Shown piece after piece: positions 26,753 through 35,326 of a stretch of 64,000 nucleotides of DNA. The notes under the pieces are model-generated. The model did not search any database and had not been told where the DNA came from. It was given only the letters and a program-made list of their open reading frames with translations. Source of the stretch: Salegentibacter agarivorans. GTDB taxonomy: Bacteria; Bacteroidota; Bacteroidia; Flavobacteriales; Flavobacteriaceae. The stretch spans positions 372,001 to 436,000 of the forward strand of contig NZ_FOOH01000001.1 of assembly GCF_900113135.1 (NCBI RefSeq), read 5' to 3'. A program made the position numbers and the translations under genes. Position 1 is the stretch's first letter. Each line of letters opens with the position of its first letter.

Positions 26753-27905
26753 AGATAAAATTTGGTTATCATCTCCACACATGGGCGGAAATGAGCAAAA
26801 ATTCGTCAATGAAGCTTTTGAACAAAATTGGGTAGCACCTTTAGGCCCCAATGTAAATGGTTTTGAAGAGGATATAAAGAATTACCTTTTTAAAGAATCT
26901 GGGAAAGAAGGTGCCGTGGCCGCTTTAAGTTCTGGAACAGCGGCATTACATCTTGCTTTAATTATGATAGGCGTCAAAGCCGGAGACGAAGTGCTTTGCC
27001 AGAGCATGACATTTGCTGCTTCCGCTAATCCTATTGCATATTTGGGAGCTACTCCCATCTTTATTGATAGTGAAGAAGAAACTTTAAACCTTTGTCCAAA
27101 TCAACTTAGAATAGCTATTGAGGATAGAATTTCAAAAGGAAAAAAACCAAAAGCAATAATTGCCGTACATTTATACGGAATGCCTTATCAAGTTGAAAAA
27201 ATAAATGAAATAGCACGGGAATTTGATATTCCTGTAATAGAAGATGCTGCTGAAGCTTTGGGCAGCACCTATAAGGGTGGGAAATGTGGAACGTTTGCAG
27301 AATATGCAATTCTTTCTTTTAACGGAAATAAGATTATTACAACTTCAGGAGGTGGCGCTTTAATCGCTAAATCGCAGGCGAATAAGGAGAAAGCGGTATT
27401 TTTAGCCACCCAGGCTAGAGATGCTGCACCACATTATCAGCATAGTGAAATTGGATATAATTATAGGTTGAGTAATATTTCTGCGGGAATAGGTCGTGGC
27501 CAACTGCAGGTTATAGATAGCCGGGTAAGTGCACGGAGACAAATGCACGATTTTTATGTAGATTTGTTTTCTGAAATAGAGGGAGTTAAGGTTTTTGAGG
27601 CTCCTAATAAAGATTATTTCGCCAATCATTGGCTAAGTGTGATCACTATTGATGAAAATAAGACGGGTGGAATAAATAGGGAAGATTTGCGTTTACACCT
27701 CGAAAAACTAAATATTGAAAGCAGACCTCTCTGGAAACCAATGCATATGCAGCCGGTATTTAAAGATACTGCTTTTTATGGAACAGGGGTTGCAGAGCAA
27801 TTATTTAAAGACGGACTCTGTTTACCATCGGGTTCCAATTTAACAGAGGAAGAACGATCCCGAATTAAATCTGGTATTTTATCCTGTTTTAGTAACAGAA
27901 GTTAA
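26745..27905 (+). CDS. PglE-like nucleotide-sugar 4-aminotransferase (DegT family)
   Basis: This PLP enzyme has 386 residues. MNKDKIWLSSPHMGGNEQKFVNEAF is the typical PglE start. IEDAAEALGSTYKG near residue 165 carries the PLP-contacting Asp, and SFNGNKIITTSGGGAL near residue 191 carries the Schiff-base lysine (Lys196). PglE converts UDP-4-keto-6-deoxy-GlcNAc to the 4-amino sugar with glutamate as donor. The next gene makes its predicted substrate and the previous one uses its predicted product. It differs clearly from the DegT-family protein at 3170. Confidence 0.92.
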   Translation: MNKDKIWLSSPHMGGNEQKFVNEAFEQNWVAPLGPNVNGFEEDIKNYLFKESGKEGAVAALSSGTAALHLALIMIGVKAGDEVLCQSMTFAASANPIAYLGATPIFIDSEEETLNLCPNQLRIAIEDRISKGKKPKAIIAVHLYGMPYQVEKINEIAREFDIPVIEDAAEALGSTYKGGKCGTFAEYAILSFNGNKIITTSGGGALIAKSQANKEKAVFLATQARDAAPHYQHSEIGYNYRLSNISAGIGRGQLQVIDSRVSARRQMHDFYVDLFSEIEGVKVFEAPNKDYFANHWLSVITIDENKTGGINREDLRLHLEKLNIESRPLWKPMHMQPVFKDTAFYGTGVAEQLFKDGLCLPSGSNLTEEERSRIKSGILSCFSNRS

Positions 27906-27912
27906 TAGAATT

Positions 27913-29889
27913 ATGGGCAATAAAGTTAATAAGGCACTAAGAAATATTTTATCGGGTACCGATAATGCCCTGGATTTAAGAAATATTAAATACCTGCCAA
28001 GATGGGCAGTATATTTAATAGATCTTTCCTTAGTGGCTATTTCTACATTGTTTACTGTTTTAATTATAGTAGATCTTACTCCAAATTACTATACAATGCT
28101 TAGTTTTTATGATAAAGCATTTATCGTAATTGGTGTCCATACTTTCTATTTTTATGTATTTAAGACGTATGCGGGAATTATTAGGTATTCTTCCAATATA
28201 GATGCACTAAAATTACTATTAGCCACAATTAGTTCGTTTATCACTTTATTGATTATTAATTACGTTACTTTTTTCATCGTCGGTCAGAAGGTGTTTTTAG
28301 TTGGAGGCTTATTAATTAATTTATGTATTTCATTCTCTTTGCTTTTCCTTTTTAGATTGGGAGTAAAACAGATCTATGAATATTTTAAACTGGTTAGTAG
28401 GGATGAAGATATATTGAATGCAGTGATCCTCGGCGCCGATGAAAATGCAATTTCCATTGCTGGAGCCCTGGATATTGAAATTCCAAGAAGATTTAAAATA
28501 GTTGGATTTTTAACTAACGAAAAGCATAATAAAAGCATTAGGCTACTTGATAAACCGGTAATAAACTATTCAGCTAAAATTCATAAAGCAGTAGAATCGG
28601 TTAATGCAGATGCGATAATTCTTTCAGAAAATAGTTTTACGGCTGAAGAAAAATTCAATTTTGTAGAAGACTGTTTAGAGAACAACATTAAAGTCTTTAA
28701 TGCGCCAATTGTTTCTACCTGGGGGGGAGATAATCAGCCAATCGCGAAAAAGGTAAAATCTTTACAAATTGAAGATCTTTTAGAGCGGGAACCCATAAGA
28801 CTTAATCCGGAAAATAAAATTGAGCAATTAACCGGTAAAACAATTTTGGTAACCGGGGGAGCTGGTTCTATAGGAAGTGAAATTGTAAGGCAGGTTGCAA
28901 AATATAACCCTAAGAAATTAATAATTCTAGACCAGGCTGAAACGCCCTTGCATTCCTTAAATCTCGAAATTCAGGCGAAATTTCCTGAGCTTAAATGCAA
29001 ATTTATTATTTGTGACGTAGGCAATTTTAAACGTCTTGAATTAATGTTTCAAAACCAGGGAATAGATGTAGTTTATCATGCCGCGGCGTATAAGCATGTT
29101 CCGTTAATGGAGGAGAATCCTCACGAGGCAGTTTTTGTAAACATACAGGGAACAAAAAATCTTGCCGATCTTTCTTTAAAATACCAGGTTTCTCATTTTG
29201 TAATGGTTTCCACCGATAAAGCCGTGAATCCGAGTAATGTGATGGGAGCATCTAAAAGAGCTGCTGAAATGTATGTGCAGTCACTTTATCACTCCCGAAT
29301 AAAAGAAAACCCTGGCACAACAAAATTTATTACCACTCGTTTCGGAAATGTTTTAGGTTCTAATGGTTCTGTAGTTCCATTATTTAAAAAACAGATCGAA
29401 AAAGGTGGCCCGGTTACGATAACTCATCCAGATATTATAAGGTATTTTATGACCATTCCCGAGGCCTGTCAGTTGGTTTTAGAAGCAGGAGCTATGGGAA
29501 AAGGAGGAGAGATCTTTATTTTTGATATGGGAGAACCGGTAAAAATTATGGATTTAGCCATAAAAATGATTAAACTTGCCGGATACGATCCTAATAAAAA
29601 TATTAAAGTAAAAATCACAGGCTTAAGACCCGGAGAGAAGCTTTACGAAGAATTGCTGAACGATGAATGCAAAACACTTCCCACTCATCATAAAAAAATA
29701 ATGATAGGCCAGGAGGTTGTAAGAGATTACGAACACATTAGTGAAAGAATTGAAAGCATTATTAAATCGGCCAATACCTTAAAAGCCGATAAAATGGTGA
29801 AAAAATTAAAAACCCTTATTCCAGAGTTTAAGAGTAACAATTCTATGTTTGAAAGCCTGGATAATAAAGAAGAAGTAATAAGTAAATAA
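27913..29889 (+). CDS. UDP-GlcNAc 4,6-dehydratase, membrane-bound (PglF/CapD/WbpM type)
   Basis: This 658-residue protein has four to five N-terminal membrane helices (about residues 30-150), a CoA-binding-like domain, and a C-terminal extended SDR domain. ILVTGGAGSIGSEIVRQV near residue 312 binds NAD, and VSTDKAVNPSNVMGASKRAAEMY near residue 430 holds the active-site region. The Lys of ASKRAAE may stand at the SDR catalytic position. It makes UDP-4-keto-6-deoxy-GlcNAc for the PglE-like enzyme. The full length fits the PglF/WbpM group, not the short FlaA1 form. Confidence 0.94.
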   Translation: MGNKVNKALRNILSGTDNALDLRNIKYLPRWAVYLIDLSLVAISTLFTVLIIVDLTPNYYTMLSFYDKAFIVIGVHTFYFYVFKTYAGIIRYSSNIDALKLLLATISSFITLLIINYVTFFIVGQKVFLVGGLLINLCISFSLLFLFRLGVKQIYEYFKLVSRDEDILNAVILGADENAISIAGALDIEIPRRFKIVGFLTNEKHNKSIRLLDKPVINYSAKIHKAVESVNADAIILSENSFTAEEKFNFVEDCLENNIKVFNAPIVSTWGGDNQPIAKKVKSLQIEDLLEREPIRLNPENKIEQLTGKTILVTGGAGSIGSEIVRQVAKYNPKKLIILDQAETPLHSLNLEIQAKFPELKCKFIICDVGNFKRLELMFQNQGIDVVYHAAAYKHVPLMEENPHEAVFVNIQGTKNLADLSLKYQVSHFVMVSTDKAVNPSNVMGASKRAAEMYVQSLYHSRIKENPGTTKFITTRFGNVLGSNGSVVPLFKKQIEKGGPVTITHPDIIRYFMTIPEACQLVLEAGAMGKGGEIFIFDMGEPVKIMDLAIKMIKLAGYDPNKNIKVKITGLRPGEKLYEELLNDECKTLPTHHKKIMIGQEVVRDYEHISERIESIIKSANTLKADKMVKKLKTLIPEFKSNNSMFESLDNKEEVISK

Positions 29890-29899
29890 ATATTATTGA

Positions 29900-30682
29900 A
29901 TGTTTAAATCAATTAGGAAACTTGGATTGTTTCTTATTTCGAGTATCATAATTTCAAGTTGTGCCACTAAAGATGACGTGGTGTATTTTCATGGATCAGA
30001 AAGCCTTGAGGGAAAAGAAAACCTTTTAGATTACGAACCACGAATTGAAGCAAATGATGTTTTACGTATCAATGTTTCTTCATCTTCTGTGAATGAAGAG
30101 ATAGTAGAGCCGTTTCGCATGAATCAACAAGGACAAAGCAGCGGCGGCGGCGGTGGTCAAAATCTCTCTTTAACGGGTTACCTGGTTAGTCCGCAAGGAA
30201 CTATTAATTTTCCTGTGCTCGGAACCGTTGAAGTAGAAGGCTTAACCAGAACAGCAATTCAGCAAAAATTACAAGATCAGATTTCAGAATATGTACGGGA
30301 TCCCGTTGTTGATGTTAGAATCGTGAATTTTAGTGTGACGGTATTGGGAGAAGTTGGTTCTCCAGGAAGAAAACAAGTAACAGATGGTCGTCTTACAATG
30401 CCAGAATTGATTGCTATGAGTGGGGATATTACCTACAACGGTAGGCGAGAGAATATTAAGATTATTCGTGAAGTAAATGGTATTAAAACTGTGGGACATA
30501 TTGATATGACAGAATCTGATTTGTTTGATAGTCCATTCTTTTACCTTAAACAGAACGACCTGGTGTATGTAGAACCAACTTATAGAGCTGTTAAATCAGC
30601 TGGATTTTTTACCAGCTACCAGGGTATAATTTCAGTAGGAACTACTATTATTAGTCTTTATCTTTTAATCAATAATCTGTAA
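29900..30682 (+). CDS. Polysaccharide export outer-membrane lipoprotein (Wza/BexD-like)
   Basis: This 260-residue protein has a lipoprotein signal ending in IISSC (Cys21). VVYFHGSE and DYEPRIEANDVLRINVSS begin the Poly_export domain, and GYLVSPQGTINFPVLGTVEVEGLTR and SVTVLGEVGSPGRKQV are the SLBB-like repeats. A hydrophobic C-terminal stretch (SYQGIISVGTTIISLYLLI) is common in Bacteroidetes homologues. It forms the outer-membrane channel for polysaccharide and partners the BY-kinase encoded immediately downstream, with no intergenic bases. A Gly-rich insert (GGGGGQ) lies near residue 82. Confidence 0.93.
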   Translation: MFKSIRKLGLFLISSIIISSCATKDDVVYFHGSESLEGKENLLDYEPRIEANDVLRINVSSSSVNEEIVEPFRMNQQGQSSGGGGGQNLSLTGYLVSPQGTINFPVLGTVEVEGLTRTAIQQKLQDQISEYVRDPVVDVRIVNFSVTVLGEVGSPGRKQVTDGRLTMPELIAMSGDITYNGRRENIKIIREVNGIKTVGHIDMTESDLFDSPFFYLKQNDLVYVEPTYRAVKSAGFFTSYQGIISVGTTIISLYLLINNL

Positions 30683-33085
30683 ATGGAAGAACTAAACGAC
30701 TTCACCGAAGAGAAGGAAGAATCGAGTTTTGATCTAAAAGCAGAGATTTATAAGTATTTAACTTATTGGAAATGGATTCTTTTAGGTTTTCTAATTGGTG
30801 GTTTATTGGCCTATTTATATAATAGATATACAATCCCAAAATATAGTACCCAGGCTATGATGATGATCGTAGACGATCAGGAAAAAAATGCAATGAATGC
30901 TACTCCATCTGGAGGTGGGGCCATTTTTTCTTTAGAAGATGACGGAATTCAGAATCATATTGAAAAACTTAAGTCTAAACAACTTGTAGAAAGCGTAGTT
31001 GATGAATTAGATCACAATATCAACTATTTTATTGAGGGAAATGTAATTACTGTAGAAGCTTATAATTCCAGCCCTGTTCTTATAGAATTTATTACGCCAG
31101 ATACAATTGTACACTCAATATCCAAAAATCTGGTGGTGACACCTAACTCAGATACCTCTTTTACACTAGAGGAAGAGGCTACTGGATATTCTGAAAATCA
31201 CAATATAGGAGAAGTCATTAAATTAAACGACCTGGAATTTACAATTCTTCCTAAATCGGGGGAAGAAGAAGGTACTTTTAGAAAAACGAGTTCCGTAAAT
31301 ATTAGAATTCAACCTTTGCGCACTGTCGCTGCCGAGTATATTGCCAAGTTGCAAATTGCTCAAAAAGGCCAGGCCAAAGATATTTTAGCTTTAAGTTTAG
31401 TTCAGGCTTCTTCAGGAAAATCAGAAGATTTTCTAAATAAATTGATGGAGCGTTTTAATGAAGAAGGAGTAAAGGATAAACAAGAGGTTGCAGAAAATAC
31501 TACCAAATTTATTCAGGATAGACTTGAAATGATCACTACCGAACTGGATTCTGTAGAAGGTGGAATAGCCGAATTTAAGAGAGAGAATCGTTTGATGGAT
31601 ATTTCTAGTGGTGCATCAGAGTTTCAATCGAAATTTTCTGCAGCCGAACAGGAAATTTTTACACTAGAAACGGAATTATCTCTGCTTGAATCTATAGATG
31701 AGGTTTTACGAAATCAAGGAAATTATGAATTATTACCTGAAGTAGGCATAAGCGAAGGAGGAGTTGCTGGACTAATAAACTCATACAACACGCTTGTGAT
31801 GGAGCGTAATATGTATTTAAAAGCCGGAACTGAAAAAAATCCTATTGTAGAAACTATAACCGAGCAACTTGATAGTTTACGAGAAAATCTATATGAGAAT
31901 ATAGAAAGCACAAGGCGTTCGATTAATGTCAGGCTGAGAGAACTTAATCAACGGGAAAATGTCGCTCAGGGCCAGTTTAGCACCTTCCCCGGTTTGGAAA
32001 AAGGGATGCGAAGTATTGAACGTCAACAACAAATTAAAGAACAGCTCTATTTATTTCTTTTACAAAGAAGGGAAGAAGCCGCTATCTCCTTTGCAGCTAC
32101 CGCTTCTGTTGCAAGAGTAATTGATGAGGCATTTACGAATAACTCACCGATAGATCCGAAACCCTGGTTAATTTTGGTAGGTGGATTTCTAATTGGATTA
32201 ATTATTCCTATTCTTATCATTTTCGCTAAGAATATGTTAGATACTAAAGTTCACCATAAAGGAGAATTGCAAAGTTTAACTAAACATGTGCCATTTATTG
32301 GGGAAATACCTCGAATTGGCAGTGACCAAAGTGAGCAGATTGAACTTAATGATAGATCTCCCCTGGCAGAATCCTTTAGAATTTTAAGAACCAACCTGGC
32401 GTATCTAATTCAGAATAAAAATAAAGATCGAGGTGAGGTGATTTTTGTTACTTCTACTATTAAAGGAGAAGGAAAAACATTTGTTTCGTATAATATGGCC
32501 CGAACTTTACGTAGTACTGGAAAAAAAGTTCTTTTAATTGGAGCCGATATTAGAAATCCTAAATTGCATCGTTATGCCGATGTTACTTTAGGAGAGAAAG
32601 GGCTTTCAGATTATTTATATGATTTAGACGTGACTGAAGATCAAATAATTTCTAAAGACCAGGATAGCAGTATAAAAATGGATATGGTGCTTTCAGGACC
32701 GATACCTCCAAACCCTGCAGAATTACTAATGAACGACCGTATGGAGGAGCTTATAAATTATGCTGCCAAGGTTTACGACTATGTTCTGGTTGATACTGCA
32801 CCAACAATGATTGTTACAGATACCTTGCTTATTAGTCCGCTGGCTGATACTACACTTTATGTAGTACGAGCAGATCTAACCGATAAAAAAATGCTAGATT
32901 TTCCGAAAGAACTCAAGCAACAGGGAAAAATTAAAAGTCCGGCGATAATTCTGAATGATGTAGATTATTCTAAATTCTCTTATGGAGCCAAATACGGCTA
33001 TTCTTATGGCTATGGTTACGGCTACGGGGTAGATAAAGAATCCCGTTGGCAGCGAATAAAAAATAGAATGTTCGGTAAGAAATAA
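30683..33085 (+). CDS. Wzc-like polysaccharide co-polymerase and BY-kinase
   Basis: This is an 800-residue inner-membrane protein. It has a Wzz domain with membrane helices near residues 30-50 and 495-520, a long periplasmic coiled-coil region between them, and a cytosolic tyrosine kinase domain. STIKGEGKTFVSYNMA near residue 590 is Walker A, LLIGADIRNPKLHRYA is Walker A' and YVLVDTAPTMIVTDTLLI is Walker B. The tail from about residue 763 carries eight tyrosines in 22 residues (SYGYGYGYG and around). Tail phosphorylation cycles with the phosphatase encoded at 33133 and controls chain length and export. Confidence 0.95.
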   Translation: MEELNDFTEEKEESSFDLKAEIYKYLTYWKWILLGFLIGGLLAYLYNRYTIPKYSTQAMMMIVDDQEKNAMNATPSGGGAIFSLEDDGIQNHIEKLKSKQLVESVVDELDHNINYFIEGNVITVEAYNSSPVLIEFITPDTIVHSISKNLVVTPNSDTSFTLEEEATGYSENHNIGEVIKLNDLEFTILPKSGEEEGTFRKTSSVNIRIQPLRTVAAEYIAKLQIAQKGQAKDILALSLVQASSGKSEDFLNKLMERFNEEGVKDKQEVAENTTKFIQDRLEMITTELDSVEGGIAEFKRENRLMDISSGASEFQSKFSAAEQEIFTLETELSLLESIDEVLRNQGNYELLPEVGISEGGVAGLINSYNTLVMERNMYLKAGTEKNPIVETITEQLDSLRENLYENIESTRRSINVRLRELNQRENVAQGQFSTFPGLEKGMRSIERQQQIKEQLYLFLLQRREEAAISFAATASVARVIDEAFTNNSPIDPKPWLILVGGFLIGLIIPILIIFAKNMLDTKVHHKGELQSLTKHVPFIGEIPRIGSDQSEQIELNDRSPLAESFRILRTNLAYLIQNKNKDRGEVIFVTSTIKGEGKTFVSYNMARTLRSTGKKVLLIGADIRNPKLHRYADVTLGEKGLSDYLYDLDVTEDQIISKDQDSSIKMDMVLSGPIPPNPAELLMNDRMEELINYAAKVYDYVLVDTAPTMIVTDTLLISPLADTTLYVVRADLTDKKMLDFPKELKQQGKIKSPAIILNDVDYSKFSYGAKYGYSYGYGYGYGVDKESRWQRIKNRMFGKK

Positions 33086-33107
33086 TCACCACTAAATTTG
33101 GTGGTGA
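33086..33107 (+). other. Hairpin after the BY-kinase gene
   Basis: TCACCAC (33086-33092) and GTGGTGA (33101-33107) form a 7-bp stem with an 8-base loop, starting directly after the stop codon. An A-rich stretch, not a T-run, follows on the + strand. On the minus strand a T-rich stretch precedes it, so it may help end minus-strand transcripts or protect the 3' end of the mRNA. Confidence 0.5.
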
Positions 33108-33115
33108 AATAAAAT

Positions 33116-33159
33116 AAAATCCAGAGCTATATTTAATTAAATAAAGCTTTGGATTTTTT
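33116..33159 (+). terminator. Intrinsic terminator between convergent genes
   Basis: AAAATCCAGAGCT (33116-33128) pairs with AGCTTTGGATTTT (33145-33157) with one G-T wobble. T6 (33154-33159) follows the stem. It would end the long + strand operon. The right arm lies within the last codons of the phosphatase gene on the other strand. Confidence 0.75.
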
Positions 33160-33864
33160 AATTACCGGCTCAATTAACTTTACCTGATTTTTCTTCAGTT
33201 TGATATTTTTTATTTTTTCAAGATGTTCCATACGGTGCGTATCGCTACTAATAAAATCTATCATTCCGTTTTCAAGTAGTTGTAATGCTTTTTTGTGGAT
33301 ACCCGTCCCGTAGTGAGTGCTTAAAGAAAGCATATTAAGCTGAAACTTACAGCCTCTTGCTTTTAAATCTTCATATCTATTGAGGCTGTTTCCATGATAA
33401 AACGCATACCGCTCTGGATGCGCTAAAATTGGTTTCAGATTTTTATTTTGAATTTTAAAAAGGATTTCAGCTAGATTAATTGGTGCCTGGAAATAAGACA
33501 TTTCAACTAAAACATAGTTATCTACTACATTTAATACGTTTTCCTTTTCTAACTGATCTATTAAAAATTGATCCATCATATATTCTCCAGCAGCTTTTAT
33601 AGAATTTCCTTTAGGTAAATTATTTTTTATTTTTTCCAGGGCTGGAAGTATGGTTTCTGGCGTATTAGGATAGAATTCTCCCATTACGTGAGGGCTGGCC
33701 ACGAAGTCGGTTACTCCAAATTCGTTAAATTTTTGGATCATACTCAAAGAATCTTCAACTTCTTTAGCACCATCGTCTATTCCAGGTAACAAATGGTTAT
33801 GGAAATCGGTAAAACCTTCCAGTAAATCGGCTAAGAATATTTTTTTCTGAAAAATGGATAGCAT
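33133..33864 (-). CDS. Tyrosine-protein phosphatase, PHP type (CpsB/YwqE-like)
   Basis: This 243-residue protein has the PHP metal site DFHNHLLPGIDDGAKEVEDSL near residue 17, VTDFVASPHVMGEFYPN near residue 52, PILAHPERY near residue 145 and FISSDTHRMEHLEK near residue 205. These match the manganese-dependent phosphatases CpsB and YwqE. It would dephosphorylate the tyrosine tail of the Wzc-like kinase. It is encoded on the opposite strand and converges on the kinase gene, so the two have separate promoters. Confidence 0.93.
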   Translation of the reverse strand: MLSIFQKKIFLADLLEGFTDFHNHLLPGIDDGAKEVEDSLSMIQKFNEFGVTDFVASPHVMGEFYPNTPETILPALEKIKNNLPKGNSIKAAGEYMMDQFLIDQLEKENVLNVVDNYVLVEMSYFQAPINLAEILFKIQNKNLKPILAHPERYAFYHGNSLNRYEDLKARGCKFQLNMLSLSTHYGTGIHKKALQLLENGMIDFISSDTHRMEHLEKIKNIKLKKNQVKLIEPVIKKSKALFN

Positions 33865-33940
33865 TTCTAAGTTTTAGAAGCATAAAATTACATATTTTTA
33901 AATCAAATTAAGCCTATTTAAAATATCTTAAAACCTACTT

Positions 33941-35299
33941 ATGAAACACTTTTATCTTACATTTTTATTTTCGCTCTTATTTTTATCGGTTAATGCCCAG
34001 CAAATAGATTTTAAGGGCAATGTAAATGCTACCGGCTTACTTTTTAGTGAAGACAATTCTCCTTTTTGGTTACATACCAACCAGCGAGGCAGAATAGACG
34101 AACTTACTAATTTTTCTGGGTTAGCCAATGTTTCAGGGATTTATAGATTTTCTGATAATGCTAGTTTAGAAGGAGGTTTGGGAGTGCTTTATCAAGATGG
34201 TTTTACTGATAAATTACAATTAGACGAGTCTTACCTTGCCTTTAACAATTCCTGGTTGGAAATTGTTGCAGGAAGAAAACAACGTACAGAATTGTATAGA
34301 GGACTAAGCGCTACAAATCAAAGTATTCTATGGTCTTTGAATGCGAGACCATTACCCGGAATAAGATTTTTTACTAAACGCCCAATCTTTTTTAAAGGCA
34401 ATCGTGGGCTCGGTTTTGAAGCTTCCCTGGAAGAATATTTTATGGATGACGAGCGCTATGTTGAAGACACAAGACTTCATCATAAAAGCTTTCATTTAGT
34501 TTATAAATCTTCACCGCAATTCCAAATTTCTGCAGGGTTAAGACATTTTGTTCAGTGGGGTGGTACACATCCCGAATTTGGCGATTTACCTTCGGATTTT
34601 AAGGCATATACAAGAGCAATTACTGGTAGAGGAGTGGGAGATGATACCGGCGATGGAATTTCTGAACAGGAAATTAATGGCCTGGGAAATCATTTGGGAA
34701 GCTACGAGGTTAATATTAAAACTATTCTGGCCAATTATAATGTTGAAATTATTTACAACCATTTATTTGAAGATGGCTCTGGAAGTTTACTTAGAAATAC
34801 ACCAGATGGCCGCTACGGGGTTTTTATAGAAGATCCTACAGCATCTATAGATTCCTGGATTCAGGCGGTGATGTACGAATTTTATTATACTAAAAACCAG
34901 AGTAAGAACACCCCAACAACGGATGGTCAGGATAATTATTTTAATAATAACCTGTATCGCTCTGGATGGACCTATGAGAATAGAGTTTTAGGTCTGCCGT
35001 TTATTACACTGGGCCCAGATAGGTTTAGAATAACTAATAATAAAGTACTTGTTCACCATATTGGTTTAAGCGGAATGGCTTTCAGTAAAATTCCTTACAA
35101 ATTCCTAGGGAGTTTTAGAAAGAATTATGGAGGTAAAGGAAGCGCTAACACAAACGGGCAACATGTACTTTCAACTTATCTTGACTTAAATTTGTTACAA
35201 AATATAGTTAATCTAAACCTTCAATTGGGAGCTGATTTTGATGAAATTGAAGGCTCTAATTTTGGCGCAGGAATTTCTGTTTCCAAATCATTTTTATAA
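33941..35299 (+). CDS. Wzi-like capsule assembly outer-membrane beta-barrel protein
   Basis: This 452-residue protein begins with a signal peptide MKHFYLTFLFSLLFLSVNAQ. The rest is rich in alternating aromatic and polar residues, as in an outer-membrane barrel. AGRKQRTELYRGLSATNQSILWSLNARPLPGIRFFTKRP near residue 110 and GLRHFVQWGG near residue 200 fit the capsule assembly Wzi family. Wzi-like proteins bind or anchor capsule at the surface. The neighbouring wza/wzc and phosphatase genes support that role. Confidence 0.85.
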   Translation: MKHFYLTFLFSLLFLSVNAQQIDFKGNVNATGLLFSEDNSPFWLHTNQRGRIDELTNFSGLANVSGIYRFSDNASLEGGLGVLYQDGFTDKLQLDESYLAFNNSWLEIVAGRKQRTELYRGLSATNQSILWSLNARPLPGIRFFTKRPIFFKGNRGLGFEASLEEYFMDDERYVEDTRLHHKSFHLVYKSSPQFQISAGLRHFVQWGGTHPEFGDLPSDFKAYTRAITGRGVGDDTGDGISEQEINGLGNHLGSYEVNIKTILANYNVEIIYNHLFEDGSGSLLRNTPDGRYGVFIEDPTASIDSWIQAVMYEFYYTKNQSKNTPTTDGQDNYFNNNLYRSGWTYENRVLGLPFITLGPDRFRITNNKVLVHHIGLSGMAFSKIPYKFLGSFRKNYGGKGSANTNGQHVLSTYLDLNLLQNIVNLNLQLGADFDEIEGSNFGAGISVSKSFL

Positions 35300-35326
35300 C
35301 AGCGCCCGCAACTTTAAACTCCCCCA

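Noticed and set aside
33086-33107. Riboswitch or small RNA after wzc
   Set aside because: Only a simple 7-bp hairpin is present, beside a terminator between convergent genes.
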